A stretch of 64,000 nucleotides of DNA from Catonia carolina (Eukaryota > Arthropoda > Insecta > Hemiptera > Achilidae). Under the pieces are notes generated by a model that was not told where the DNA came from, ran no database searches, and worked only from the letters and a program-made list of their open reading frames with translations. This document shows, one piece after another, positions 1 through 55,770 of this stretch. Positions within the stretch are counted from its first letter, which is position 1, and each line of letters begins with the position of its first letter. The position numbers were made by a program, and so were the translations under genes. Location of the stretch: NCBI GenBank assembly GCA_035578175.1, contig JAQMRL010000008.1, forward strand, positions 93,484,541 to 93,548,540, given 5' to 3'.

Positions 1-285
1 CAACTATCAAAGTATACAGATGTCCGTAAAATTTTAACCTAATTTTTCTAATCATTTCCATTAATCATTCATTTTCCTTATACAGTTCTTCTTAACCTCG
101 TAACCTATATTGTCAGTTTACTATCTTCGAAGCCATTATCTTGTTGAGGATCTTTCTCTAAAATTTCTTTGCTTCTCTTAGACCAGCCTTCCCGGTCACT
201 CTAAGGCACTTACTCGCATAAAGACACAAAGGTTTTATCATGATTAAAATATCTAATGTTGGCTAGGTCTTGAGCATGCTTGATT
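1..285 (-). mobile_element. LINE 3' fragment (family shared with 18.6, 20.5 and 29 kb)
   Basis: Reverse-complement similarity to 18560-18720 and 29240-29470 is clear: the same run of motifs (ttccttatacagttctt, cgtaacctatattg, actatcttcgaagcc) occurs in the same order. These are the 3' coding end of a decayed non-LTR retrotransposon. The copy is cut by the window edge. Confidence 0.6.
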
Positions 286-877
286 GTCTGAGTTTTTATT
301 GATTCATTTATTTACTTTCATCTAACGCTCTATTGACACAGTTGGCATCCAACAAACAGTATTTTTTTATCAATTACTTGCACATCAAGGCAGTTTACAA
401 TGGCGCAGATACCAGATAATCCAATCAGTAACTGCCGTAGATCCATACATCTTTTATAAGATTTGGTAGAAAAATGATTACAAATGGGACATCTGTCGTT
501 TTTACAGAAGGTAGCCACATTGAATATTTGCGAATGAACTAAAAAATATACCGGATTCAATGATGTATTAAAAATTTTTTATATGTTTACTTTAGTATCA
601 TTTTATTAATAACTTTTGTATTACAAAATTAATTTTATTTATCTAATTTAAAAACACCCAATATTAAAATAAAAATAAATACTAATTCAAAGTTTATTAA
701 ACATATTATGCATCGTTAGTGATTTCAGTTGATTCTTTCTCTTAAAATTCATAAAAAATTAAGCGAGTGTATTAAATTAATTTTATTGCATTAAAGTGAA
801 TGCGATAATAATTTTAAATGTAGTAGAGTGACATGTTATTATGTTATTTATGTTTTTATGTAAACACTGTATCTCAC

Positions 878-1083
878 CTGCTTCGTTTATGTCGTGTTTT
901 TGGTGTTGGTACACATGATAATGTCTGTGAATCGACGGAAGTATCGTCGTCAGAAAAGCTGAGAGAATGGTGATAATATCGCATAGCAGTCGTTACAGAC
1001 ATCGCAACCGTGTACGACGATGAAGATGATGAAGAAGTGACACTGTCCTGCATACTCGTACTTCTCCCCGATAAAAAAAACAT
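878..1083 (-). CDS. possible first coding exon, Ser-rich hypothetical protein
   Basis: An open frame from ATG at 1083 (a second in-frame ATG is at 1053) encodes MQDSV, seven serines, SYTVAMSVTTAMRYYHH, SLSFSDDDTSVDSQTLS and PKTRHKRSR. It ends exactly at a good gtgaga donor (phase 2). Codon content is more G+C-rich than the flanks. It lies beyond the last fry exon and ends in the same phase as that exon. It could start another minus-strand gene or be an internal-promoter first exon of fry. The sequence is not recognised and no homologue is claimed. Confidence 0.4.
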
Positions 1084-1894
1084 TAATCGACAAGTAACAT
1101 CGACCAGTCAAAACAATAATTTAATAAAGTATCAACAATCAATCACTTATTCACCAACAATGATGAAGCAAGGATGACAACAGCCGATGCAGTAACACAA
1201 ACGAAACAGAAATGAATGACGGAGCAACGATCAATAAAGGGTCACAATGAAAAGCAAATGACAAACCAAAGTATTTTTAACTTTACGTACACAAAAGTAA
1301 ACATAAATATTTATCAACTCATTCACAACATTTTTTAATATAATTATTTTTACAATTTAAAAACACAAACGGCAAAATTATTTTTATGAAAAAAAGCAAA
1401 AAAAAAAAAAAATTTTTAACAAACAATTACAACATTTTCAACTAACAATTTTTCATAAGTAAATGTATCATCTATTAATTTAGATTTAAGTTCTTAATTA
1501 TTTATTAAATTGTATGAGTAAATTATCAATTACTATTGTAAAGAACAATGCAGACAGATAATAGGATGAATGAAGAAGTCGTAGATCAGATGCATAGAGC
1601 TGAAATTGATTGGCTGAAATTGATTAAAAAGGAAAAGACTAAAGTAGTAAACCCTCAGTTTTCCGCCCCTCACTTAACCAATTCTCGGATTATACGACCA
1701 GATTTAAAAAAAAAAACCTTAACATTGGTATAATGTTCACCAATTAAGGTGGCATGTAGGAAAGGTAGCGAGACAGAGAGAGAATATGTTGTGTCCGCCG
1801 TTCCCCTCAACTCATTTCAATCAGTGCACGGTGTTCAAGCAGAATTGTGACAACACGCGATCGGTAGGGCACTCTTCCGCCCAGTTTCGTTCAT

Positions 1895-2030
1895 TACACT
1901 CTAACAAGCTCATTTTTTATCAAAAAATTCTGAAAAAATTACTTTTGCTTCCTAATGAATCTTATTTTATTACGCTGTAAATGTTATTATTATACTCTGA
2001 TATTTAGATAAGATACACTCGTACAAAGTT
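1895..2030 (+). repeat. dispersed repeat, copy 1 (pair with 53160-53275)
   Basis: About 120 bp around ctctaacaagctca and gtaaatgttattattatac recur in the same order near 53166-53270. There is no coding capacity and no visible target duplication. Class unknown. Confidence 0.5.
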
Positions 2031-3184
2031 AGACATTTAAATCTCATCACATTTTTTGCGTATCACGTAATATACCTTTTTCCTGGGACGACATAATATG
2101 CGTTTTATTATTTTGTTATAAAATATAAAATTTTATCTGTAATTTTATATAAATGTTGAGTAATATATTGGTTGGAAACAGATATAATAAACGAGCTTGA
2201 AAAAAATCACTCTTTGAAAAGACGTCAAAGATAGATCGTCGTGCCTGGTGTCTCCTTCCTGTTAGTATTCCAAGAAGCCAAATCATTTTTTATAGTTGTG
2301 AACTTTATACAAACATACGTCAATTTAAAAAAAAAAAATTACACCAGAATAGGCCTAATATCGGTTGTATGAAATTTAAAAAAAAAAAACCGCACAGTAA
2401 ATATACGAAAGAATATAAGTAAATATAAGAGAAAGAGGGTATGACGTCCCTCTCTTTCAGGCCTGTCAAAATGAATGGTACATCATTTACAAAAAATACT
2501 TATTGCCTATTACCTGAAATTGAATCGCAGACATTTTCCCCCGAATTTTGTGTGCGCGCAACTATTTGGCTTTCGACAGTGACACAAATGTCAAAACGAT
2601 AACCGCACTAACATAACACAATGAGTAATGAGTACTACTTTAGAGGCAGCCTGTATCTTTAGTTGACAGGCTACGGCGCCGTGGTGCGGGATCTACTTAC
2701 TGCGTATGTGCGGCCCGCACGCCACCATAATTGGCGAACATTCTAATACAGGGCACAAATCTTTTTAAGTAGGAAGGCTACACTGACACAAAATCATAGT
2801 TTTGATACAATAATACATTTGATGTTTTTTAGAAAATTAAATAAAACACAATACTGTAGAAAAAAAATGCAATGGTTACTCCCACAACTTTATGTTTCTG
2901 GATGTTTTTATATAGTTAAATAATGCACAACCCCAAATAATGCTGCAGCTGTAGTGGGGATAACAAACCAGTAATCCCATAAATTTTACGCTTCGCACTC
3001 AACCCTTATTTATATTTATAGGGTCAATCACCTATCTTTAGTCTACAACAGTGTCGTGGGGAGATATATACACATCCTAATTTAACTTGCGAGTTAATTT
3101 ACATTAAGCTACTATATTTTTCCATTACTGCTGAGTGTGATTTAATAATCATTTGAGCGTGTTTCTTACAAAATTGCATTAGTC

Positions 3185-3523
3185 AATATGAAACTTAAAC
3201 GTGTTGTACTTAATATTGGTGATAAAATTTACATAATTGAAAAGTTAGAATCTGGGGTATCAATAGAGTCTATTATGAATGAGCACGAAATTGGGAAGAC
3301 AACAGTTGGCAATATAAAAATAAACCATGAAAAAATAAAATTGTCATTTTTAAAATTTGTGTCATTGTGAAAATTAAAAATTTGAGTGCCTACTTGCACT
3401 CGAACAGAATCCTTAGCTCAATAATGAAAAATATTTCGGGAATGAAAACATCGGATAATCCAATTACTTGATTATCCCAACAAAAGTCCGCCCCGTATAG
3501 GTCGAGTAACCGAGGGTTTACTG
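3185..3523 (+). mobile_element. Tigger/pogo-type DNA transposon relic (N-terminal HTH and right end)
   Basis: The ORF from 3188 encodes KRVVLNIGDKIYIIEKLESG then SIMNEHEIGKTTVGNIK, the helix-turn-helix that begins pogo/Tigger (CENP-B-like) transposases. It stops after 60 codons. About 130 bp further on, the sequence ggtcgagtaaccgagggttt actgta has the form of a Tigger terminal repeat. No matching left end was seen. The catalytic domain is missing. Confidence 0.65.
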
Positions 3524-4759
3524 TACTTCTGAAATATGTGGAGAGAAATAATATCTGCTGTGGTTGAATGTATAGAGAAAAATATCTCAGAAGACAGGAG
3601 CATAAAAGGAGCTTCAAAGGCATATAAAGACAAAATTAGACTTTTTCTTTGTATGAAAATAGATAATTTTTTTAATAATTATCAAAATCTGATATAGGCA
3701 GTGTAATATATGTGAATAGGAAGAGAAATAGCATTGATGCAAAAAAATCCAGTACATAAAATTACTTCTCTGACATCCATCCAGAACTAGAAGTAATAAA
3801 CAGCAGTAGAAAAAAAGGAATACCATAATAAAGTAAAAGAATAACTAAAATAATCCTACTGTGATAAAAAAATGACAAACACAGTTTTTATATAATGAAT
3901 TACAAACACAAACTTTAAAACACATAAAGAAGCACTCGATCTCATTATGCACAAGGTTTCTTACTTAATTTTCTAATGCAATCAGCATTATTAAATATAT
4001 TTATAAATTCTTCCTTCATCAGCAGTCCTAACATAGTGGTTCCCGATAAGCTCTATGACTCTAAGATAAAAAGAAGTTCTGATGATGCAGGAATGCAAAC
4101 TTTACACAACTTTAGTTTCAAGAGAATGAAGAGAGTCTCAATGATACGAACAAAATGTTTAAGCAGTACCTAATTTACCTTACCTTAAATTTCTCAACAA
4201 AAAAATACCAATAAATCTATCAAATCTACACTGTTTTACTAAAATTTTATAAATAGAGAAAATATTATTGAAATTATTTACATGTTTTAAAAAATTTACG
4301 TTGATTGTTGTAATTTTTAGAGATCAGAGAAAGAAACTTATTTACAATTCACCTACCAAAAACAACGGTTTTATTTCACAAAGACCACAGTTATTTTATT
4401 TAACCTCAATCACTTATCCTTTACACCCATGAGATACCAATGAAACATTCCCAAACCACATAAAGCCAAAACCACATACTTCAGAAGAAAAACTTTAAAT
4501 TATTACAAAAAGGAATATAAAACAAACCTGTACCACAGCTTATCTGTCAAGAGTAAATTCTGTGTTTGTAAAAGAATTATATGATTTCAAAATTCAACTT
4601 ATTAAATCGTTGGACAGAGATTAAAGCTAAATGAATAATAAGATAGATTACAATCAGTTTGTGATAATCAGAACTTGTGAAATTTTGTATGCAATCTAAA
4701 TTAGCAAATCATATCAGGCTATTAAGTATACAAACTTTCAACCATCTGTAAATCCAACA

Positions 4760-5330
4760 TTACACTGAATTCAGTTGAGAGTGAGGCACTCTAGATTACT
4801 GTCTCCAAGTGCTTTACAATATCTGTGGATTAACTCAATGAACAAAAAGGTAGCAGTCACATAGGTCCAACATTTTACTGAATTTCAAAACAAGATTAAT
4901 TAAGCCAAGAGTGAGCTAATCTAGGCCACTGTCTCCGGGCACATTACAGTAACTACAGATTCAAACACTGTTAAACAGATTACAAGTCACCTATAACGTA
5001 GCTCTTACTTTTCTTTCGATTTCAAAACAAGATGAATTCAATTGGAAATGCAAATGAGCTACCTTTAGATTACTGTCTCTAAACATATCAGAGTATTTTT
5101 AGCTTCACTCAATCAACAGAAGTTAACCATTATCTAAGTCCTATATTAACTGAATTTCAAAATGAGATGAATTCTGTCGTGAGTAAGCTTTTTTAGGTTA
5201 CCATATTCGGGCGCATCCTGTAGGGCCAACCAACACTTTTCTAAATTTTAAAACAAAATTAATTCAGTCGCAAGTGAAGTATTCTAGATTACTGTCTGCA
5301 TGTTCAATTTAGCATCTATAGACTGACTCA
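4760..5330 (+). repeat. degenerate tandem repeat, about 4-5 units of 90-145 bp
   Basis: The phrase tctagattactgtctcc and close variants recurs near 4791, 4919, 5063, 5193 and 5283, each preceded by a line like tttactgaatttcaaaacaagat. Spacing is irregular (about 128, 144, 130 and 90 bp), so the array is old or rearranged. Noncoding. Confidence 0.6.
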
Positions 5331-7554
5331 ATTTTTTTTTAAATTTAACTAACACATAAGCAATACATTTTACCGAGTCTCAAACATATTGTATGTTTTT
5401 TTTGAAAGTAATGTTGTAGGGTAACAACATATTATATATTATAAAAAATATATTATAAAATGTATCCTTTCGTACATAATTTGTCCACCTTCAATACCAA
5501 TTCAAAAATATCAATACATGCACACTTTCATCAGTTTGTCATCACAAACTGAAAATGAATACATGATGTCTGAAAGGACCTATGAACTTTTTTAATTAGG
5601 TTAAAAGTTATCTATTGTATATTTAATAGTTTCTTTTATTACACAAGGAATTACGTAAGCAATAAACAGAAAAATGCTTTAACAAAAAGATAAATTATTA
5701 CATAGAATAAAGATATAACTCATAGATTTTGTCTTCACAGAAAGTTTTCAAATACTAAAATTTACAAACAATAAGACTTGTTTGGTTTAATGAGAATTTT
5801 GATTTACTAAGGGTTCAGATTATCACAATACAACTGTAATTTCAATTTAACATGTTGGTACTGGATGACACCTTTGGGCATAAAAGTACCTACTTCTTTC
5901 TTATAGTTTTATTTAAACTCCAGCACGTCAGCACGTTACCAGAATTATTGACTGTTCTATAGGGATTCAGACCAATCCTAAAAAAGCTATAATGATGATC
6001 ATTTTCAGTAAACTGCTACCAGGAATTTTTGAATGAATTTTCTACGTGGCTGTTTGAGCATTGGCATTGTAGTGTAATTATGAATAGAATTTTCATATCA
6101 AAAATTTATAAATAACAAGAAAATAAAAACATTTATATTTAGCTGATGAATTACTGAATAAATAAGAAAAATTGTTCACGAATAATGACAATACGGATCA
6201 AAGTGAACCTATTTTTATCACTGCAATGTCATTCTGACGTGATAATGTAACCATGACTCTTGTCTCCATGCTCAACGTGTTAAAAGTTAAACCACCTAAA
6301 AGATGACAGAGTCCATAAGATGAATTACTAAACAAAACTCCCAACAACAATTTGTGAATATAATCTGTATAATGTGAATATTCAACAATGTCTTCCGTTA
6401 GTTCATACAACCTAAAAGAACCAACAACCAATGCCCACAGTCCATAAATTTAAAACTAATAAAACAATAATCACACCTTCAAACAAAAAAACAATCAACC
6501 AATCACAACTATTTATGTACATTTATTTAAAAGATTGAAAAGTTTGACAGTATACATGATGAAGAAAAAAAGATAAATTATGATAAAAAAACATTCCCAA
6601 AAACAACATGCACATTCCCACACAATAGATATACAATGATTTTTGGATATGCACACAGACAGGCAAGCACAATCACAACATAAAGATTATCTTCATCTAA
6701 CAAAACACACACAAACTCATTCATCTAACAGTTTCTATATTATGTACAATTAAAACAAAAAAAAACATAAAATTAATTAAGAATCCTATTATAATTTCTT
6801 AACTTAGTAAATAATTAACAACTTAACATTTAGTACCTAGACATTATTATGTACATAACTGAAAATTTATTGTAATAAAAAAGATAAACACAATACTCAC
6901 ATTGAAATCAATATCTAAAATGTACCTACAACACTTTCTCTAACGATAAACAAACCAAAAATATTACAAATCGATTACTATGCAAGTGTTTCTTTATTTA
7001 TCTTAATGTTTCAACGTTTTATACAAAATACACACATAGTTATTTGTTTCAGATGAAAAAAGGAACATCAAACTGCTACTACCAGCAGGATTTTAACTAA
7101 TTTAAAAAAACATTAAATTTTTAACAAGGTTTTTGCACAGACTAATAACGAAAATCAGTACGTTTATATTGAAAAATCAACCTGATTGTTTATAAAATGT
7201 AAACAATCATCAAATAATTGTTCATGTAGATTAACACACCATTTAGAGAGAATATACAGTAGATATTTGAAAATTACACAATAATCTTCACTCTCAACAA
7301 TGATACTTAGGGTTAGTCAGAGGGGTGCCAATCCAGAGAAGTAGAAGCACTTCTTCCATAGAGATGAGATGAGAAGTTGAAAAAAATTATTCAAAACAAA
7401 TGTCGCACAGGTTAATTAAAACAATGATAATCAACCATAATTAAAAAATATATGATCTATTTATTTATTAATGTTTCAGAAGTTAAATTGACAAACAAAT
7501 CGTCATTCGTAAGCTGACGTAGTAATGGTGCAAAGAATGCAGAACGGTGTGTGT

Positions 7555-8140
7555 TATAGATGAAGCTATCTATTCATTCAATAATTCTATTACACCAGTG
7601 CAAAGAGATTGCTGAGGCATTGGAATTGATGGTGAATAGGTTCATAGAAAAATGTAAAGCACTGGGTTTCAAGATAAACACCAATAAAATCAAGGTTGTT
7701 GTGATACAAAAATGATCAGGTGTGACAGTTGATATTAAAATTCAAGACACCATTTTGGAAGTAGCAGATTGATTCAGGGTTGAGGTTGCTGAGTGAACAA
7801 AGACTGGGGTAACTCGGTGGAGAACACATGTTGAACAAGCTCGTACAGGAATCCCACTTAGAATTTGACTGGTCCACTGTTACATTTTCTCAGTTTTGTT
7901 GTATGAGGTGGCTTGGACACTGAACCAAAATGAGATAAAAAAACTTAAGGCCTTCAAGTTGTGGAATTATAGACGATTGCTGCAGATACCATGGATGAAT
8001 AGAGTACGGAACATGGTGGATGTCTTGGTGAAGTTATGAAATGATAGAAGACGTGAGGAATACTGTGAAATATTAAAAGCTACAATATTTTGATCATATG
8101 ATTAGAGGCGACAAATATAGAATGCCGCAAAATATCATGG
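7555..8140 (+). pseudogene. decayed LINE reverse-transcriptase C-terminal region
   Basis: Broken frames read ALELMVNRFIEKCKALGFKI followed by NTNKIKV, the RT motif region GxKINxxKTKV. Further on are LYEVAWTLNQNEIKKLKAFK and LWNYRRLLQIPWMNRV, the usual RT C-terminal LYGSExW...EMWxxRRxLxIxWxxRV pattern. Several stops and frameshifts show it is dead. Confidence 0.65.
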
Positions 8141-9604
8141 TGGAAAAGATAGATGGTAAGTATGATCCAAGATGACACAACATAATGGTTAAAATCTTTG
8201 GGACTAGTGTGGTGTGAGTTTGGTTACCTTTTTTCTTCATATAAAAACTCAAGTGGTACCTAACTAATGTTCTCAGAGGACAGGGCACCTGAAAAAAAAA
8301 GAAGAGCAATGCCTGTGCAACTTAGAGGCATAGAGATCCACCACTATCTGAAATTTACATTGTTACCTACTATACTGTGTGTTATATTCTAGGCATATGG
8401 CTGTATTGCAAGTTCATTACACTGTTTGTTAAATAATTTACCTCTTCTTTCTTTCTAAATTTCTTAAAATGTCAGGTAGTACAACAAAGGAACTTTAAAT
8501 CAAATTGTCCTCATCTCACTTGTACAACATAAAAAAATATAATAAAAAAATGAAAGAACCAGCCCAGAAATTTTAAACCTAATTCAAGATACTGGAAAAT
8601 TCAGTTAAATAAGTAAAATTTCTTCTCCGCTTCACTCAAATTTACACCCACTCCACCCAACTGAATTTAGTAATTTATTCAAATCAACAATAAACAGTTT
8701 TTTGGGATTAGACGACCTGAACTAGAATACTTGATTTGATATATTTGTGGAATATCATTACATAATCCAAAGTAGTTTTATAGATTTGTAGACAACCACA
8801 AATAACAATTCTCCATATCACAGTTTACACTCCCACTCTACAGTTTTTGAGTTTTCTATTCAATTTCTAATCACTATATAGGAATCGTTTATTTATGTAT
8901 AACTAATAATTTAATAAACACTACCAAATGGACATTAGAAAAGTAAGTAAACCAAACAAACATTTTAAAAAAGGAGAAAAATAGTTAAACAAAAACCACA
9001 GAAACACTTTTTATCTTTCTTACAATAAGAAACCTGTTTCTTTATGATATATTTTCATAATAATTGGATTTATCATTTTACATTACACAAAAATTTGAAA
9101 CAAAAAGACGATTTACTCCACAGTAAGTTCTATCAGCAGTTTTATCTCATGTACATACAATACTAATACGTATTAAGTAACGCTGATACAGTTCAAATTT
9201 TTAAAGGTTTATTAAAAGTATCTACAAAGCAGCAACACTAATTCAAAAAAGGAAAGATAAACACATAATTCTGTATGGTCAGTTTATCATCAGTAAGATA
9301 TTCTAAAAACTTACAACACAAAGAATCAACTATAAGTTTATAGCACGTTAAGTTAATTTTTTTCTAAGTACATGCAGTTACAAAAAACAAAGATAAAGTA
9401 AACACTCTTACTGTTTGAGTATGCTTTGGCTCAATCAATTATTCTAAAATTACAATAAATTTAACAAAATAGTCAGTACATGAAACATGTATTAAACAGA
9501 GGCCTAGCAAAAATTCTAATAACTTACATGTTATTTTAATGTTTTGAAAAGTACCGCATGTTTCATTCGAGGGATTTTTAACAATAGATATTTTAGGTAA
9601 TTAC

Positions 9605-52096
<42,492 letters not shown>

Positions 52097-53159
52097 TTCT
52101 AACGGGTAGTTGTCACGTTTTCCACAAAACCATGACAATTGATTTGCGAAATATGGTGTGCAATAGTAATCAATTGCTATTACTTTAAATAGCTTTGCGT
52201 ATGTAAATTCTGTGTTTACGTTAACCTAACTATGAATATCAACCGGCCAATAATACATAAAGCATTACTTTTCTAAATCTAAGAAAAATGATGCACACAA
52301 ATAATTTCTCTTTGTTTTCAAACTCGTAATTACATTAGAATATTTGCAATTAACGGTATTATTTCATTGTTAACCTAAAACATTACCAAAATAAATACAA
52401 ATTAAAAATTACGAAATGTCAATTTATGAGAACGCCCACTTCTCTTCTTCTGCAGGTGTAACAACTGAAACCAAACATGACAAGCGGAAGAACAATAATA
52501 TTATATATCAGAAAAAATTTTTAAAACGTGTGGTGTGAGAAAATAATACAGCAGTAATATTATCAACAAATTAATTAAGAGCAAATGTATTATTTGCAAT
52601 GGTTTGATTCAGTGTTTACTTACCGTTTGCAAAATGATAAACATTTACATTTTAAATAGTGTAGACCAGATTTCGTACCGAATTGATAATGCCGACCGTA
52701 ATAATGTCCAAAATTTTATATATAACAAATAGCTCAGCACAGTAGATGCTTCATTATCTTAAACGTATGGTAACGTTTGAAATAAATTAACCAGTTTTTA
52801 TGCGGATAAGATTAAATTGGTTAATTGCTGCTAAACTAAGCACACGAAAACATCAAATAACGGAAAATCTTGGCGTAGTTGTTGAGTTTTTCAGAAGAGT
52901 GCCTGTTTATTTTAAATTATTAATGTTAAAAGAATATTTTACCTTTAAACACTTAACTACTCTTAACTTGAAGTTAGTAATAACCTCATGTAAAGTAAGT
53001 TTCTAAACTCTATTTCACGTTCAGAATGGAGTACAGCTCTAATGAGAACCCGTTGTGTTATCAGGCGTATGGAAAACATCAGGCAAAGCCGGTACAATAA
53101 AATTCTTCTCCTCCGACACCACCCGAAGGTCACAGGCAAAAATATATGGAGTTTCGCTT

Positions 53160-53275
53160 ACCACGCTCTAACAAGCTCATATTTAATCAAAAAATTATTT
53201 TGCTACCAAAAGAATCTTATTTTATTAGGCTGTAAATGTTATTATTATACTCTGATATTTAAATAAGAGAAATGC
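53160..53275 (+). repeat. dispersed repeat, copy 2 (pair with 1895-2030)
   Basis: ctctaacaagctcatattta and ggctgtaaatgttattatta repeat the copy near 1.9 kb with the same order and spacing. Class unknown. Confidence 0.5.
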
Positions 53276-53949
53276 GTATGACGTTTCTCTCTTCGTCACT
53301 CTTACTGTCGGGCCAGGGGAGTTTTATTACCATTTTTAGACCTTTCCGAGTTACCTACGACAGTTATTCAAACAAGATTTAAACAATAACTATTCTTTAC
53401 TATAAAATAATTTAAAAATACAATAAAATTGATAAACAATTCTAGTACTATAATAATTTGTCGGTATCTGATCTTTAAAACGATACAAATATTAAGTATG
53501 TTTTCGTATTACGTTATTCAATGAGTTTGAGCGCTACAATGTATTGCATATTATGAAATACATTGCTTGTGGACTTTCCGTACTGCATTCTGAACGTGAA
53601 ATCAACTATAGTACAAGAGGGCATAAATAGTAAAGATGCGCGAACGTTTCTATAGTCAGAACCATAATATTAGACGTTTATACTATACCATAGTATTTAG
53701 GGTTGTACTTAACCTATTGTTCCATTACCTCAAGGCGAATAAGACGCCTTGCCAATTCCACATCAGTTATAGTTGTCGGCCTAACGCACTAAATTGTATC
53801 ACTACAAAGTCCCACTCGCCCATCCATGCATTAATACATTATTTTTTACATCACTTTGTAAATATTGAACAGAATGTTGTTAATTAATTGTTTAATGATT
53901 CATTTGAAGTATGCTATCAGAATGTGACACGTGTGTCATAAGAGTACAT

Positions 53950-54600
53950 TATGCAGATGGCAGAGAAAGCACGCGCCTACAAGTTACAGGTGAACAGTCT
54001 TTTATGTCTGATCGATGTAAATTACAATCATAGTGAGAGTAGAACGATTCTTCAATCTCTTACGTAAACGTTTGGAATAACAATGGCTAATATATTGGTT
54101 AATCTCTTCCGTATTTATAAACTCGCGAAGAGTTCAGTTAATCTACACCTTTTTGTGGGTTTATTTTTCATTCTCGTCCGAAGGAGGGAGAGAGAGAGAG
54201 AAAGAGAGAGAGAGAGCAGGGTAATCAAGGTAATTAATAGCTCCGAATACAGACGGCAGGGAAAGAACAATGTTGCACAGTCTTATGATGTCTGATCGAT
54301 GTAGATTACCATTAGAGTGAGAGTAGTACAATATTCTTCAATCTCTTACGCACGCGTTTGGAATAAAAATGGCTGATGTTGGTCAGTCTCTCCTGCATTT
54401 AAATGCAGAATAGTTGAGCGCGTAAGCTGCTATAATAATATAAATTATATTACTGCTATAATTTACTTGTTTTGTTGAGTTATACATTCAATCTCCGTTC
54501 GTAGGAGCAGATTAGTCAATTTATTGATAGCTCTTAATACAGATGGCTGCAGATATGTATACTAAAAGGAGGATACTCTGCAAATGCAAAGAAAGCCCAA
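53950..54600 (+). repeat. tandem array, about 2.3 units of roughly 295 bp
   Basis: Units start near 53953, 54251 and 54540 with cagatggcagagaaag-like sequence. They share tctgatcgatgtaaattac, attcttcaatctcttacg and gtttggaataacaatggct. The first unit carries a (GA)n run at about 54183-54218. It lies upstream of fry. Confidence 0.75.
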
Positions 54601-54901
54601 CAGCTCGCCTATACGCCAACACACGTTACAAGTGCGCAGAGTTTTAATGTCTTTGTTCGAAGAACATTACCTTCAGTTTCAGCTGACAGTAGTGCCATTC
54701 TTCAGATCAGCAATTGAGCCATCCAGGTAGTGCAGGTATTTTCCGATCAACCGCAGGTATTTTCTTCAGGGAGTACACTGAAGAGGAACTGAGTCTTTCT
54801 TACCCTACACAGAAAGTCACAGAAACTGTTGCTCTTTGAGCTAATTGATGAGGTACTTGCCGAGCAAGCTCATAAGAATCATCATCTGTCAAAAATCACA
54901 A

Positions 54902-55328
54902 CATACTGCTTCAGTCCCAGCTCCCGTGTAGTTGCGGGGTGAAGGGTACGGGTGAGGTATATTAAATGAGTGATGCATGCTGGGAAAACGATTGTTGTAT
55001 TACTCTGATACAAAACATTCGTTTTCAAACTTTCCCTATTTAACATATTGTTTGTATTTATTACAATTATTTATTTATATGTTTTGATATAAAATGGTAA
55101 GTTAAATATTATGAATCCGACCAAGTTTATAACCCGGTAGGTATTTGTTAAATTAATGCACCGGATGATAAGAATATGTTTTTAGTCTAGTTAGTACATG
55201 CTACCACTACAAATGCAGCAGCTGTGAAACACTACTAATTCATTCATACACTCACTCATTACCCCACTACTATAACAACACACTGCATTCCTCCCAACTA
55301 CATGGAGCTGGGACTCAAGCAGTAGTGT
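54902..55328. mobile_element. MITE-like element, about 427 bp
   Basis: tactgcttcagtcccagctc ccgtgtagttg at the left is mirrored by caactacatggagctgggactcaagcagta at the right. Partial further symmetry appears (gggtgaggt...gagtgatg against cactcattacccc). The interior is A/T-rich and noncoding. Confidence 0.7.
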
Positions 55329-55489
55329 ATCAGGAAAAGGCTTAGATTGTGTTGCTCTTTGCATTTTGAGCAGGTCTCAAGTACAATCAATTGTACAATA
55401 AAATTATATTGTATTCCCTGGTGGTTTACACCCATGAATCGTGAACCTGTGATCAGCATTCACTGTGTACTTACCCTAAGATGGGAGCT

Positions 55490-55770
55490 AACCAGCTCAC
55501 CTCATGCAGATTACTATTTAAGGAGCTTAAATTGCTTACAGTTCCCTCACTTTACATTTTCGAGGTGAAAATGTATGTAAGGCAAAATTTCAATGTCCAC
55601 TATCATAACACAAGAAATAGAAATGATTATTACATGGATAACCGCAGCACTAAATTGTTTGAACAATACCTGTTTATGCGGGGAGAAAATACATCAATAA
55701 ATTACCCCAATTTTTAAAACGTGATAATTTACATTCCTTTAAAAAAATCTGAAAAATGACTTGATTGATG
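55490..55770 (+). pseudogene. LINE ORF2 C-terminal relic
   Basis: The frame reads LFKELKLLTVPSLYIFEVKM then VHYHNTRNRNDYYMDN and STKLFEQYLFMRG. This matches the common insect pattern LxxLxxLxLxxLYxxExxxFV...HxYNTRxxxxxxxxxxRTxxxxxxxxYxG. A shorter piece of it recurs at 25.4 kb. Confidence 0.7.

Larger units (their letters stand above)
1084..9604. other. long non-coding stretch: fry intron and/or intergenic
   Basis: No fry-like or other conserved exon was found on either strand. The stretch holds a pogo/Tigger relic (about 3185-3523), a tandem-repeat block (about 4760-5330), a decayed LINE reverse-transcriptase segment (about 7555-8140) and short A/T-rich tracts. A G+C-richer patch at 2640-2760 was not recognised. 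Confidence 0.6.

Noticed and set aside
330..560. Minus-strand ORF with several Cys (CKNDRCPICNHF)
   Set aside because: Looks zinc-finger-like at first, but spacing fits no known finger. Isolated and without context.
1053..1083. Joining 878-1083 to fry as the direct continuation of exon 18
   Set aside because: The encoded Ser-rich sequence does not match the furry segment expected after RCASPDLSL, and it has its own ATG. Kept as a separate possible first exon.
6198..6431. Minus-strand ORF of 77 codons (MVVGSFRLYELTEDIVEY...)
   Set aside because: No family recognised, no splice sites in agreement with fry phase, no repeat support. Likely chance.
52097..52227. Open frame extending upstream of the fry ATG (about 44 codons, YYCTPYFANQLSWFCG-like)
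   Set aside because: No ATG and no convincing acceptor, and the composition is not clearly coding. Treated as 5'UTR or possible unseen exon, not as CDS.
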